A stretch of 64,000 nucleotides of DNA. Origin: Cololabis saira (Eukaryota; Chordata; Actinopteri; Beloniformes; Belonidae). Both the position numbers and the translations under genes were made by a program. Of this stretch, positions 22,323 to 32,444 are shown piece by piece. A model generated the notes under the pieces. That model had not been told where the DNA came from and did no database searches. It saw only the letters and a program-made list of their open reading frames with translations. The stretch lies in assembly GCF_033807715.1 (NCBI RefSeq), contig NC_084590.1, forward strand, positions 1,336,501 through 1,400,500. The letters are read 5' to 3'. Numbering within the stretch: position 1 is the first letter of the stretch; each line of letters starts with the position of its first letter.

Positions 22323-22339
22323 TCCCGGACGAGCCCCCA
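22323..22339 (-). promoter_or_regulatory. Primer binding site, tRNA-Pro type
   Basis: On the - strand TGGGGGCTCGTCCGGGA lies 2 nt after the LTR end. This is complementary to the 3' end of tRNA-Pro, the same priming sequence known from gammaretroviruses. Confidence 0.8.
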
Positions 22340-22341
22340 TT

Positions 22342-22716
22342 TGTTATGACCACCTGGCTCACGGTAGATCACAACAAGTAGGGAGACCACACAGGTAAAC
22401 CACTTCATGTATTTATTAAAAAGAAGGCCCTAAGGTACAAGGTAACTAAAGATAATAATGTGCAAAGTAACAAGAAACAACTAAGGGAAAAATGGTTGGC
22501 CATTGTTGTCACAGGCAGGGAGGAAGAGAGAGAGCGTGGCAGCCCTGGAACCCTCTCCTTAAATACCCTCCCAGGTAATCACACCCAATCCTGTGCACCT
22601 GGATTGGACCTGACCTGAAAGGCAAAAATGAGGAAAGCACCAAGGCACCAGGAAAACAGCGCCTCCCCCACCACACAGGAGGAGGACAGCTATTCCCAAT
22701 ACAAAGATACATAACA
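22342..22716 (-). repeat. LTR B (5' LTR of the gypsy-like element)
   Basis: Matches LTR A over its full length at a constant offset of 2281 bp. It is followed on its right by a second, partial internal region (22717-23981), not by host DNA. Confidence 0.9.
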
Positions 22717-23981
22717 CCCCCCCCCTTAAAACAGAGGCCCCACACCGTGGCCTCTGTAAATAAGGCTTTCGGTACTGCCTACACCAACAAAAAAAAACAT
22801 GACCCACTATTACCATTTACCAGTTCTGGTGGTAACTAGTTTGACTATGTACACAGAACTCATGGTCAATTGGGGGTCGGACTCCACCCTGCTGGTTCAC
22901 CCCTACACACCTCCACCCACCACTGCCCAGCCACCCGCAACTCCTGGTACCGGGAGAGCATCTTTAAGGAGGAAAGACAAGGTTAGATGGGATATTGTGA
23001 AGAGCAACTGAAAGGGGAGGAACCGGCTCACTCCAACCCCTCGGGCGCACGTGACAACGCATCTGCTATTACGTTGTCCACACCACGTATGTGCCGGATG
23101 CTCAGGTTGTAAGGCTGTAGAAAAAGCGTCCACCTCATCAGCCGCTGTCTCGGACTCTGCAAAGAGTGAAGGAAGGTTAGGGGATTGTGGTCTGAATACA
23201 CGACTACTGGATGGACTCCCCCACCCACATACACATCAAAATGCTGCAGAGCCCACCACAAGTGCGACGCCCACCAAAAGTCCGGGACACAAAAAGTCCG
23301 GGACAACCAAAGTCCGGGACAACCAAAGTCCGGGACAACCAAAGTCCGGGACAACCAAAGTCCGGGACAACCAAAGTCCGGGACAACCAAAGTCCGGGAC
23401 AACCAAAGTCCGGGACAACCAAAGTCCGGGACAACCAAAGTCCGGGACAACCAAAGTCCGGGACAACCAAAGTCCGGGACAACCAAAGTCCGGGACAACC
23501 AAAGTCCGGGACAACCAAAGTCCGGGACAACCAAAGTCCGGGACAACCAAAGTCCGGGACAACCAAAGTCCGGGACAACCAAAGTCCGGGACAACCAAAG
23601 TCCGGGACAACCAAAGTCCGGGACAACCAAAGTCCGGGACAACCAAAAGTCCCTGACACCAAAAGTCCCTGACACCAAAAGTCCCTGACACCAAAAGTCC
23701 CTGACACCAAAAGTCCCTCTGTATGGCCGCCACCACTACCGGCTTCTTCGACCGACCAGGCACAACATCAAGACTCAGTTTATAATGCTCAATAATTCGC
23801 CACAACTCCTCAACCTTTAACTGCTGTAACAACTTAATTGATGGGGCTCCCAAAAATTCCCTCACAGGATCCATTTCACCACAACTCTTATGACTACAAA
23901 CGCCCAACCAGTAACTGATAACCAGTAATCAATAGGCAACCAAGGCCACAATGTCAAACCAAATTCAAACCAAATTCAATG
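22717..23981 (-). mobile_element. Second, partial internal region of the gypsy-like element
   Basis: Repeats 20436-21709 after LTR B: polypurine tract, RNase H end (23028-23261), 16-bp array and gag start. It stops in the leader at CAAACCAAATTCAA (about 23979) and joins block X through two extra bases, TG. Its array at 23280-23721 has 28 units, one fewer than the first. Confidence 0.9.
23280..23721. repeat. 16-bp tandem array, 28 units (second copy)
   Basis: 23 units with GTCCGGGAC and 5 variant units with GTCCCTGAC, in the same order as the first array but one core unit shorter. Confidence 0.95.
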
Positions 23982-24347
23982 GAAAATGGCTGGCTGGCTG
24001 GCTGGCTGGATTTAGTTGTTAAGGTATAATTTGACTTAAATGTAATGTTTTCACTGTTCATACACTGTATAAACAGCTACTAGTGAATCTGAAGTTATAG
24101 ATAGATAGATGGCAGAATAGTAGACAGAAGAGTAAACCGAAAAAAGATAAAATGATTAGATGAGAAAAATACAGTACAATACTATATACAATGGTAGCTG
24201 GTATTCTATGTACAAACATACACAGTATGTATTATGATTGGAGGGTTGTGGAAATATGCTAAATAAATAATATCTAACAATAACCTAGATCTAACTATAA
24301 ATAGGACATACATACAGGACATGCAAGTGACCAAGTGATGCGTGACA

Positions 24348-24797
24348 TTAAGATGTGTTCTGGAGTCTAACCGATGTCTGGATGAATGACCTGTGGTGGG
24401 GCTGTTTTAGTCTCTGACTGAAGGAGCTGCTCAGCATGGTCTTATAAAGTGGGTGATGTGGGTTGTCCATGATGGACGTTAGCTTTGCTAACATCCTCCT
24501 CTCACCCAGCACCACCACAGACTCCAGAGGACATTCCAGCACAGAGCTACACCTTCTCACCAGTATGTCAATTCTGTTCCTGACACTGTCGGTGCATCCG
24601 CGCCCCCAGCAGACCACTGCATAGAAAAGGGTGGATGCAACAACAGAGTCATGAAAAATCTTTAGCAGAGTCCTGCAGAATCTAAAGGACCTCAGTCTCC
24701 TCAGCAGGTGGAGTCGACTCTGACCTGTCTTGTACATTCCTTTCCTTTCTTGTATTATTTTGTGGCATTGTATAACTTCAGATCTTGTATTAGCCAC
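24348..24797 (-). pseudogene. Rex1-like LINE C-terminal fragment (block X, copy 2)
   Basis: Identical at the protein level to 18413-18862, as part of the duplicated block. Confidence 0.65.
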
Positions 24798-24869
24798 ATA
24801 ATTTGCTCTGCAGCCTAAACAAGATCCACCAACTCTTGTATTTTTCTAGTGACAAAAATATAATCCCTT

Positions 24870-25113
24870 TGTGGCAGGGTGGAGGAGCTGCAGCCACTCA
24901 GGCTGATTAGGGCACAGGTGGGCCCAATCAGCCTCTCCACCCTGCCAGCCTTCATAAGGCATAGCTGCACAGCAGCAAGGGTTCTCCTGAGACGCTGTGT
25001 GAAGGTGCTTCTGCACTGTGTGTGGTGATTTAACGAAATAAAGAGGGTTCTGCACTGAACTCTGTGTCTCTCCATCCTGTCGGTCGGGCCCCCGTGGCAC
25101 TCACACTGCTACA
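24870..25113 (+). mobile_element. Solo LTR with 5-bp TSD (block X, copy 2)
   Basis: The same LTR and CCCTT flanks as at 18935-19178, carried along by the block duplication. Confidence 0.8.
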
Positions 25114-25399
25114 CCCTTTCTCTGGAAAATGTCCTTAAACGTACTCCTTGATTTTCTTAGAATCTTTTTGTCTTCAGTTTTTGAGGTGAGACTGGAAATA
25201 TCTAGGTCTGTTAAAGTGGTTCTTGAGTTGGCCATATTCAGTTCTCCTTCGTTTTTATAGCAACAATTCACAATAAAAATAATTTCAAGGTACTTTACAC
25301 AGAACACAAATCCAAGTCCCTCAAAGACAATCCAGTTCATTTAAATTATTTTCAATTACAGTATATCCAGTGCATCGTCATTCAGCTAATCCACTTTAA

Positions 25400-25530
25400 T
25401 CAAACCTGAGGTTTAGTGAAAACTCTGAGTCTGTTAACCCTGAAATGAGGGAAACTCATGAGTTTTCCGTTTCACAAAGGGAGGTAACTCAAACCAGAGA
25501 AAGAGGAGTAACTCTAACCTGTTTCACAAA
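25400..25530 (+). mobile_element. Left piece of an older Harbinger, split by the two-gene Harbinger
   Basis: This flank and 27578-27950 would be continuous without the inner element. They share AGAGAGGTAAC/GAGGAGTAACT-like words, and the right piece carries a Harbinger-type protein start. The left boundary is uncertain. Confidence 0.45.
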
Positions 25531-25790
25531 GGCCCGGTTTCACAGACAAGGCTTAAGCCTAGTCTCGGACTAAAATGCTGTTTGAGCTGGCTTAACTTTA
25601 AGTCACTTGCACAGACATATCTTAAAATAGTCATAGATTTAGTCTGTTCTGGATTAAACAAAGCCAATTGCAAGAGGGTGGATTAGAGCTACTCTAGGAC
25701 TAAATTGAAGTTTATATTAATCCTGCAAAGAGGCAGGTTTAACTTCAGTTTAGTACTGTTTGTGAAAGGGAGCACAGATGGTTTGGGAGC

Positions 25791-26838
25791 ATGGAGTATT
25801 TGGAATATCTAAATGAAGACCAATATTCGCTACAGAGGCCAGCCTGACAAATACTTGTGGATAGGAGTCATCCATTGAATCAGTTTGATGAAATTAATTT
25901 CCGAGACCGCTTTCGTATGTACAAAGAAGATGTACTGGAGATAATTACTTTGCTTGAGCCTAGACTTTCCTCCATGTCTCAAAGAGGAAGGCCTGTACCC
26001 AGTTCTCTCCAAGTTCTGATCACTTTGAGATTCTTGGCATCTGGAACCTTTCATTGTGAAACTGGTGATTTGTGTGGTGTCAGCAAAGCAACAGTGTGTA
26101 GAATAGTTCACAATGTCTGCAGTGCCATTTGTGAACTGAGAAATCTGTACATTAAGTTCCCTGATGCTGCTGAGCAAGCCAACTATAAATCGCGATTCTA
26201 CGAATATGGGAACTTCCCAGGAGTGATTGGCTGTAATGATGGATGTCATATTGAAATCAAGTGTCCATCAACTCCTGATGCTGAGGAGTACAGGAACCGT
26301 AAGAACTGGTTTTCCATCAATGTTCAGGCTGTATGCACTCCCAATTTAGAGTTTTCAAACATTGTTGCCCGTTTGAAGGGAGCAACACATGACTCAAGGA
26401 TTTTTCACAACTCTTCATTGTGTGCTCAGTTTATGAGAGGGCAACATAGCGGAATACTAATTGGTGACAGTGCATATGCGCATAGTTCCTATTTATTCAC
26501 GCCTTGGCCACATCCCACAACAACTGAGCAGCAAAGATATAACAAAGCTCATATTCGCACTAGAGGGATGGTCGAGCGTATGTTTGGAGTGTGGAAAAAT
26601 CAATTCCAGTGTTTATGCAATACACTTTGTGTATTGCACAAAGTGATGCTGCAAGGTGATCATTGCTACAACTGTGCTGCACAACTACCTGAAGCTGCAC
26701 AACTACCTGAAGCAGTATAATTGTCCTGACCCTCCAATGGAAGACCAGAATGATTCAGATGTGCCCATGCCAGTCCAACGAGGACTTGCACTCAGAGCTG
26801 CTTTCACATTGCAGGGCAATAGTGTGCTGAAAAATTAA
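25791..26838 (+). pseudogene. Harbinger transposase (HARBI1-like DDE), with stop and frameshift
   Basis: The likely start is ATG at 25791 (MEYLEYLNEDQYSLQRPA), with an in-frame TGA at 25845-25847 that looks like a decayed CGA. Numbering from codon GTG 25857: a helix-turn-helix-like segment GDLCGVSKATVCRIV (about 70-84), the first Asp in GVIGCNDGCHIEI (D128), a GATHDSRIF block (D179), the catalytic Asp in IGDSAYA (D204) and Glu in RGMVERMFGVWK (E240). After about 26650 the C-terminus continues in another frame (TVLHNYL, NCPDPPMED, ending VLKN). A local duplication of AACTACCTGAAGC lies at the break. Confidence 0.9.
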
Positions 26839-26922
26839 ATGAGAAACTCAACCAAGGCTGTCCTAAAATTTAGGTTGTGGTGACTACAATACTCACACTC
26901 TTGTCAAGTGTATTTCATTACA

Positions 26923-27419
26923 TTACATAGCTATCTCATGCATCTTTCTTTGAACAACTCTCTCTTCTAATTTCATATCCAATTCGACCTGTAGAATTCT
27001 CATTTTCATGTCATGTTCTTCTATCAGATATTTCATTTTCTGCTCATGAACTTCTAAGGCTAACTTTTCATGTATGGACATCCTTTTTGGTCTCTGCTGG
27101 AAGGTGGTGGCAGCATCTTTTCTCTGGGATGCCATGCCAGATGTGGAGGGTGCACAGTCACTGTGCACTGGCTCTTCCACCAGGGATAGAATAATTTCCT
27201 CTGGGAAAAGAACGCTTTTTGATACAAAAGTGTGGTTACATTTTCATTTGCATTGAATTCACTGCAAATGGCAGCCCAAGCATTGTTCTTCTTATGTTCA
27301 ACAGCAGCACTATGCCCTTTACTTTCAATAACAGCATGATTTCCCAAAATGTGTTTAAGTAGAGTTTTTTTTTCATACATAGTATAGTTCTTTGAGCGTG
27401 TTCTTTTAGCTTCAGCCAT
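26923..27419 (-). pseudogene. Harbinger Myb/SANT-like accessory protein, frameshifted
   Basis: Starts at ATG 27419 (- strand): MAEAKRTRSKNYTMYEKKTL, then SAAVEHKKNNAWAAICSEFN with the Trp-rich trihelix spacing of Harbinger ORF2 proteins. These bring the transposase to DNA and the nucleus. A frameshift near 27215 moves the rest to another frame, SDCAPSTSGMASQRKDAA then a charged coiled coil (HEKLALEVHEQKMKYLIEE) ending HEIAM at 26923. The central part is shorter than in intact relatives. Confidence 0.75.
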
Positions 27420-27577
27420 GTTTGGTGTCAAAATTCCCTCCAGCAAAACTGTCCTCAATTCCATATTATAAACAAATATAAGCCACGCTCATGCAAGCCA
27501 CTTAAATGATCTAGCTTTACTAGTCTGACTTAGGCCTACTCCTGGCTTGATATAAGCCTTGTCTGTGAAACCGGGCC

Positions 27578-27964
27578 AAAGAGAGGTAACTTAAGCTCTC
27601 GGTCAGTTACCGTAGTAACAGAGTCTCTGAATCTAACCTGGTCGGGACCAGGTTTATATCGTCAAACCTGGAGTTTTTCTGCGTCTCCGCCTCTTTCAGA
27701 GACGCACGCACATTTGATTTCCTCATTCATTCAGTCAGCAGGCGAGTTTTGGCGAAGTTCTGCTGTCTGTCATTAAAAACAGAGTCAGTATAAATATTAG
27801 AAGTCCATTGTCACGAACATGGCATGTCCTTTTGATGAAGACACAATTGATGAAGGTGCAGAATTAATGCGCAGAGAATTAAATATTCGTCGGGAGATGG
27901 TTATCAGACCACGTAATACATGTACATTATACATAGTCTCATTACAGGCAAAGCAATATATGTT
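27578..27964 (+). mobile_element. Right piece of the older Harbinger with transposase start
   Basis: At 27819 an ATG opens MACPFDEDTIDEGAELMRRE, then LNIRREMVI. This is the typical N-terminus of fish HARBI1-like transposases (MACPF, DEGA, RRE). It is cut after about 34 residues, where unrelated sequence and then a Rex3 fragment follow. Confidence 0.6.
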
Positions 27965-28123
27965 AATCTACTGCCGGCAATGCGAACCAGACTCCTGCTC
28001 CGATCATACAGAGACCGGTCAGCTCTTAGTAGAGGGCCCAGGACTACATACTCACCGAGCGCCCCCCACAGAATGGCACGAGGGACACGGTCAAATGCCT
28101 TCTCCAGATTCACAAAGCACATG
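27965..28123 (-). mobile_element. Rex3 RT fragment (159 bp)
   Basis: Near-identical to 6082-6239 of the full Rex3. On the - strand it reads NLEKAFDRVPRAILWGAL. It is fused at 28123/28124 to L2 sequence of the opposite orientation. Confidence 0.85.
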
Positions 28124-29380
28124 GTTCTACTGGACCTCAGTGCTGCTTTTGACACTATAGATCATGACATTTTACTGCACAGGTTAGAGCATGTTGTTGG
28201 GATTAAAGGGACCGCTCTACGTTGGTTTAAATCATATCTATCTGACAGGTTCCAGTTTGTTCATGTACATGAAGTTTCTTCAGAACAGTCAAGGGTCTGT
28301 TATGGTGTTCCGCAGGGTTCAGTGCTAGGGCCAATCTTGTTCAGTTTATACATGCAGCCATTGGGAAGTATAATCCAGAATCACGGCATACACTTTCATT
28401 GTTATGCTGATGATACGCAGCTCTACTTGTCTATGAAGCCGGATGAAACAGAACCGTTAGTTAAACTTCAGGCATGTCTTAGGGACATCAAGGACTGGAT
28501 GTCCAGAAATTTCTTGCTTCTAAATTCAGATAAAACAGAGGTTATCATTCTTGGTCCAGAGCATCTTAGGAAGGGATTAGATGGTGTTGCGATGTATTCC
28601 AGTGCAACTGTGAGAAACCTTGGTGTTATTTTCGATCAGGATTTGTCGTTTAAACCATATGTCAATCAGGTTTGTAAAATAGCATTTTTCCATCTCCGTA
28701 ATATTGCAAAGATTAGGAAAATCCTCTCGCAGAATGATGCATAAAAACTAGTTAATGCGTTTGTATCTTCTAGACTACATTACTGTAATGTGTTGTTAGC
28801 AGGATGTCCAAGTAATTTGCTGAATAGGCTCCAGCTGATCCAGAATGCAACAGCACGAGTGCTGACAGGAATCAGCAGGAGAGACCACGTCTCTCCAGTG
28901 TTAGCGTCGCTCCATTGGCTACCCGTAAAATTCAGAATCCAATTTAAAATGTTATTACTTGCGTATAAAGCCCAAAACGGCTTAGCTCTGCATTATTTGC
29001 AAGACCTGATAGTGCCTTATGTTCCTGTCAGAGCTCTCCGTTCTCAGAGTGCAGGTTTACTCATAGTTCCTAGAGTATCCAAATGTAGATTTGGAGGGCG
29101 GGCATTCTGCTATCAGGCACCATTACTATGGAACCAACTTCCAATCTGGGTTAAGGAGGCTGACACTACCTCCACCTTTAAAACTAAACTTAAAACATTT
29201 CTGTTTAGTAAAGCCTATAGTTAGTGTTTAGTAAACCTCTAGCTGGTGTTGGTAAATCTCTAGGTAGTGTAAACTCTAGTGTGCCAGAGTCGTTCCTGTA
29301 GTTTCTTGTGCTGGCCCCCCCTTCTCCTCCCTTTTCTCTCTTTTGTCCATGTTGCAGCATCCTGGGGCATTACTTTTCTC
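28124..29380 (+). mobile_element. L2 copy C, 5'-truncated
   Basis: Starts inside RT at VLLDLSAAFDTIDH and runs to the 3' UTR (last match about 29375). The RT part (28124-28744) is open with [10 protein letters not shown] and YADDTQL; a TAA at 28742 replaces the expected Glu codon, and the C-terminal block continues 28790-29224, ending FLFSKAYS. A reading frame beginning in the Rex3 piece runs through the junction, giving a chimeric frame of 274 codons (27920-28744). Confidence 0.88.
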
Positions 29381-31740
29381 AGTAATAGGGGTTACCGTAG
29401 CAACGCTAGTTGCCAAAAAGCAAAAAAAAAGGCGAAAATTCAGATGCTTATTGCTCGGCCGAACTTTATCGTAGAGACATCGTTCAAACTTTCAATCACT
29501 CGGCCCGATTGACACTAACGGAACGTACAACCTGATTTTGCAAATTATTACAGTTTTTGCGATATTGACCTTTCATTTTTTTTTTTTTCCGTTTGACTTT
29601 GGGCACTTGTTGTTAAGCAATAGGTTATCGTAGAGACATCGTACAAATGTTTCCCGACTCGGTACGCTGTGGACTTAAACATGTTCAAATTTCATGACGC
29701 TGTGATTTAAGGAAATTTTTTGTCAAAATCCATGCCAAATGGCCCCATTCATTCGGATGGGGTTTTTTACCATGGTGAAAAAAAACCTATCTGTTAACGT
29801 AGCCTGAACCGGAATGTGCACCCAAGCATGGCATGCATCGTTGGATGCGGCTCCATCGTGCCTCGATGGGCATTACTTTTCTCAGTCAAAAGCGTTACCA
29901 TGGCGACGCTAGACGCCAAAAAGCACGCCCCATTAATAACTATGGGGAGCAATAGAATGAATGCAATACAACCGTAAACACCTCAAACTGACATAGAACC
30001 CCCCCGAACACAACCACTACAGCCCCAAACCAAAGCAGCAAGAGGGGACGAATGGGCGGTAGGGCATGCCCATATCAAAATTTCCTGAAATTTTCTAGTA
30101 TTCTTCTTCTTCTTCCTTCCAGCTCTTTAAAACATTGGCAACATTTGCAGCCAAAACTAATTAGGGCCCGAGCACTTACATTTTTTTTTTTTTTTATCTA
30201 GTTTTTATTTTTCCGACGAAATGACGGCCTTTTTGCCCCCCTAAACAAAAGTCACCAAATTTTGCACGTCAAAGACGTCAAAAAGCGCACTCGCCCCTTC
30301 ATCTGGTTGGTCCATACAGATACAATTTCGTGCCTCAAGCCCCACAATACGGTTTGACGTATTTAGACGAAATCGGTACACACCTGTATCATGTCGAAAC
30401 TTAAAGAAAAGTATCTTGGTCCATATTTGATAGTTCCTACTTTCTGCCATAACTTTTGAATGGTTTGACATAAAGACTCGTGGGTGGTGTCATCTGACTT
30501 GGTATTGAGTACTTGAACTTCATTGGCATGAATTAGCCCCGCCCCTGCTTCTGATTGGTCGATATGTGATAGTTCCTATTTTCTGCAATAACTTTTGAAT
30601 GGTTTGACATAGAGACTCGTGGGTGGTGTCATTGGAATTGGTTTTAAGTCCACCCCCCACGACTCTCTATGTCAAAACATTCAAAAGTTATAGCAGGAAA
30701 TAGGGACAACCAATCAGAAGAAGGGGCAGGGCTAATTTTCACCAATTATGGTCAAGGACTCAATACCGAGTCCCATGACACCACCCACGACTCTTTATGT
30801 CAAACCTTTCAAAAGTTATGGTAGAGAAAAGTATTCTAGGGGGCGCTGTTGAGCCGTTAGGCCAAGCCCATTAATGCAAACCATGAAATATCAAATGTAT
30901 CGCCAGGCCTTGCTTGCATGCAAAATTTGGTGACTTTTGGAGAACTATCAAATATGGACCGATCAGATGAAGGGGAGGCGCGCCTTTTGCCGTCTAGCGT
31001 CGCCACGGTAACACTTTTGAAAGAGAAAAGTAATGCGCGTAGTCGCAAGATGGAGACGCACATTTTGATGTATAACACACCTGGGTGCACATTACGGTTC
31101 GGGCCGTATTAATTGCCGAAGGAATGGCATAAATTGCGCCAAAATTACACAATTAATAAAAAATGGCCGACTTCCTGTTCGGTTTCGGCCATGGCGCCTA
31201 GAGACTTTTCTTTAAGATGCGACATGATACAGGTGTGTACCGATTTTCGTTCATGTACGTCAAACCGTATTGTGGGGCTTGAGGCGCAAAGTTTTTTCTG
31301 TCTGAACCAATCAGATGAAGGGTGGGCGCGCTTTTTGGCGTCTAGCGTCGCCACCGTAACGCTTTTGAAAGAGAAAAGTAATGCGTGGTGTCGGAAGATG
31401 GAGACACACATTTTGATGTATAACACACCTGGGTGCACGTTACGGTTCGGGCCGCATTAACTGCCGAAGGAATGGCATGAATTTCGCCAAAATGACACGA
31501 TTAATTCAAAATGGCCGACATCCTGTTCGGTTTCGGGCATGACGCCAAGAGACTTTTCTTTAAGTTGCGCCATGATACAGGTGTGTACTGATTTTCGTGC
31601 ATGTACGTCAAACCGTATCGTGGGGCTTGGGGCACAAAGTTTTTTCTGTCTGAACCAATCAGATGAATCAGATGAAGGGTTGACACCCCCCCTGGCGGTG
31701 GACTACAAACCCTGCTGGGCTTTGTAGTCATTCCTTAATT
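29378..31740. repeat. Array of the 348-bp repeat family with an orientation switch
   Basis: 29378-30640 is in one orientation (blocks GCATTACTTTTCTC, GCGACGCTAGACGCCAAAAA; a terminus TTAGGGCCCGAGCAC at about 30162). From about 30655 the same blocks appear reversed. On the right side AATCAGATGAAGG recurs at about 30962, 31309 and 31658, so the unit is 347-349 bp. No protein is encoded; short open frames here repeat from unit to unit. Confidence 0.8.
31701..31729. other. Small inverted repeat with ACTACAA motifs
   Basis: GACTACAAACCC, TGCT, GGGCTTTGTAGTC: arms of about 12 bp with one mismatch, at the right end of the 348-bp array. Confidence 0.6.
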
Positions 31741-31849
31741 CCTTTGTTTCAAAACCATGCGGTAAGCTGTAACAAAACTTGAGGCTGGTCTCAGACTAAG
31801 GCCTTAGAGCTGGGCCTTAAAGTTGAAATTAAACCTTCCCCTGTTCACA

Positions 31850-32438
31850 TAGGACTGTGGCCCAACACATAAATGGACACTCCACGACCTCTCCACGACA
31901 GTCTTTATTGTGGTCCCAGTAGTGGACGGTGCAGCCCTCTAGCTGTACAGCTGTGTCTGGGATCAGCGGGTGAAGCCAGGTCTCCGTTACGATAGAAACA
32001 CAGCCGTCTCATACGTTGCAGTTTCCCTTGGCGAGTACTTCCAGCTCGTCCATCTTGTGGTTCAACGATCTTGTATTGCTGATAAACGTGCTTGGTAGAG
32101 GAGGCTTGTGTGGGTCTCTCCTGAGTCGCATTAGCAGGCCGGGGCGGCAACTTCTCTTTGGTTTCCTCTCTCCTCTCCGTCTTCACCTCCTGTAGAGGCC
32201 GAACAACAATCCACGGAGCACCCGGTGGTCTCGATATTTCAGTTGGGATGTGGCGTGAGTGATACGTTTTGCCATTTTTGTGGATATTCATGTTGAAACC
32301 AATGTCCAGCAGATGTCGATTGTAGACATATGTAGCCGACGTAATGACAAACAAAAAACAAAGAAGGATCAGCGCAGTCGTGGAGCCGTAGAGCTCCACG
32401 ACTGCGCTGAGCTTCTTAGACTTTTGCACTTTTGACAA
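31850..32438 (-). pseudogene. Rex1/CR1-like LINE 5' region and start of endonuclease
   Basis: ATG at 32438. The N-terminus has a hydrophobic span, ALILLCFLFVITSATYVY (about residues 22-39), then RPPGAPWIVVRPL. After a frameshift near 32070 the endonuclease start can be read in another frame: LNHKMDELEVLAKGNCNV, then VSIVTETWLHPLIPDTAV and a RGRGVSIYV-like block. ETWLHPLIPD is diagnostic for Rex1-group endonucleases. The fragment ends before the catalytic GDFN block. Confidence 0.7.
32369..32410. other. Perfect 18-bp inverted repeat inside the LINE 5' frame
   Basis: TCAGCGCAGTCGTGGAGC, loop CGTAGA, then the exact reverse complement. It lies in the coding strand just before the hydrophobic span (KKLSAVVELYGSTTALI). 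Confidence 0.95.
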
Positions 32439-32444
32439 AGCCTT

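Larger units (their letters stand above)
20061..22716 (-). mobile_element. Non-autonomous Ty3/gypsy-like LTR retrotransposon
   Basis: On the - strand the parts are: 5' LTR (22716-22342), a primer binding site 2 nt later, a leader of about 0.7 kb, a gag start codon (21609), a 16-bp tandem array, the end of a pol RNase H domain, a G-run polypurine tract and a 3' LTR (20435-20061). The two 375-bp LTRs look identical by eye and share TGTTATG...CATAACA ends, so the insertion is young. Protease, RT and integrase are absent, so it would depend on a helper. The usual flanking TSD cannot be checked because duplicated DNA follows the second LTR. Confidence 0.85.
23982..25995. repeat. Duplicated block X, second copy (without LTR insertion)
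   Basis: The same block as 18047-20060. At 25995 the sequence continues uninterrupted into the rest of the Harbinger transposase, so this copy represents the site before the LTR element inserted. Confidence 0.93.
25531..27577 (+). mobile_element. Two-gene PIF/Harbinger transposon with TIRs
   Basis: 2047 bp. The TIR starts GGCCCGGTTTCACAGACA at 25531 and its reverse complement ends at 27577; about 25 bp match. The flanks are AAA on both sides, fitting the 3-bp TSD of the superfamily. It encodes a DDE transposase on + and a Myb/SANT-like protein on -, converging tail to tail, the standard Harbinger arrangement. Both genes are damaged. Confidence 0.92.

Noticed and set aside
27904..28155. An independent antisense gene overlapping L2 copy C
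   Set aside because: It is the 159-bp Rex3 RT fragment plus the antisense of L2.
30241..31731. Several 62-115-residue frames
   Set aside because: The same peptide pieces recur unit by unit in the 348-bp repeat on both strands, so they follow the repeat and not a gene.
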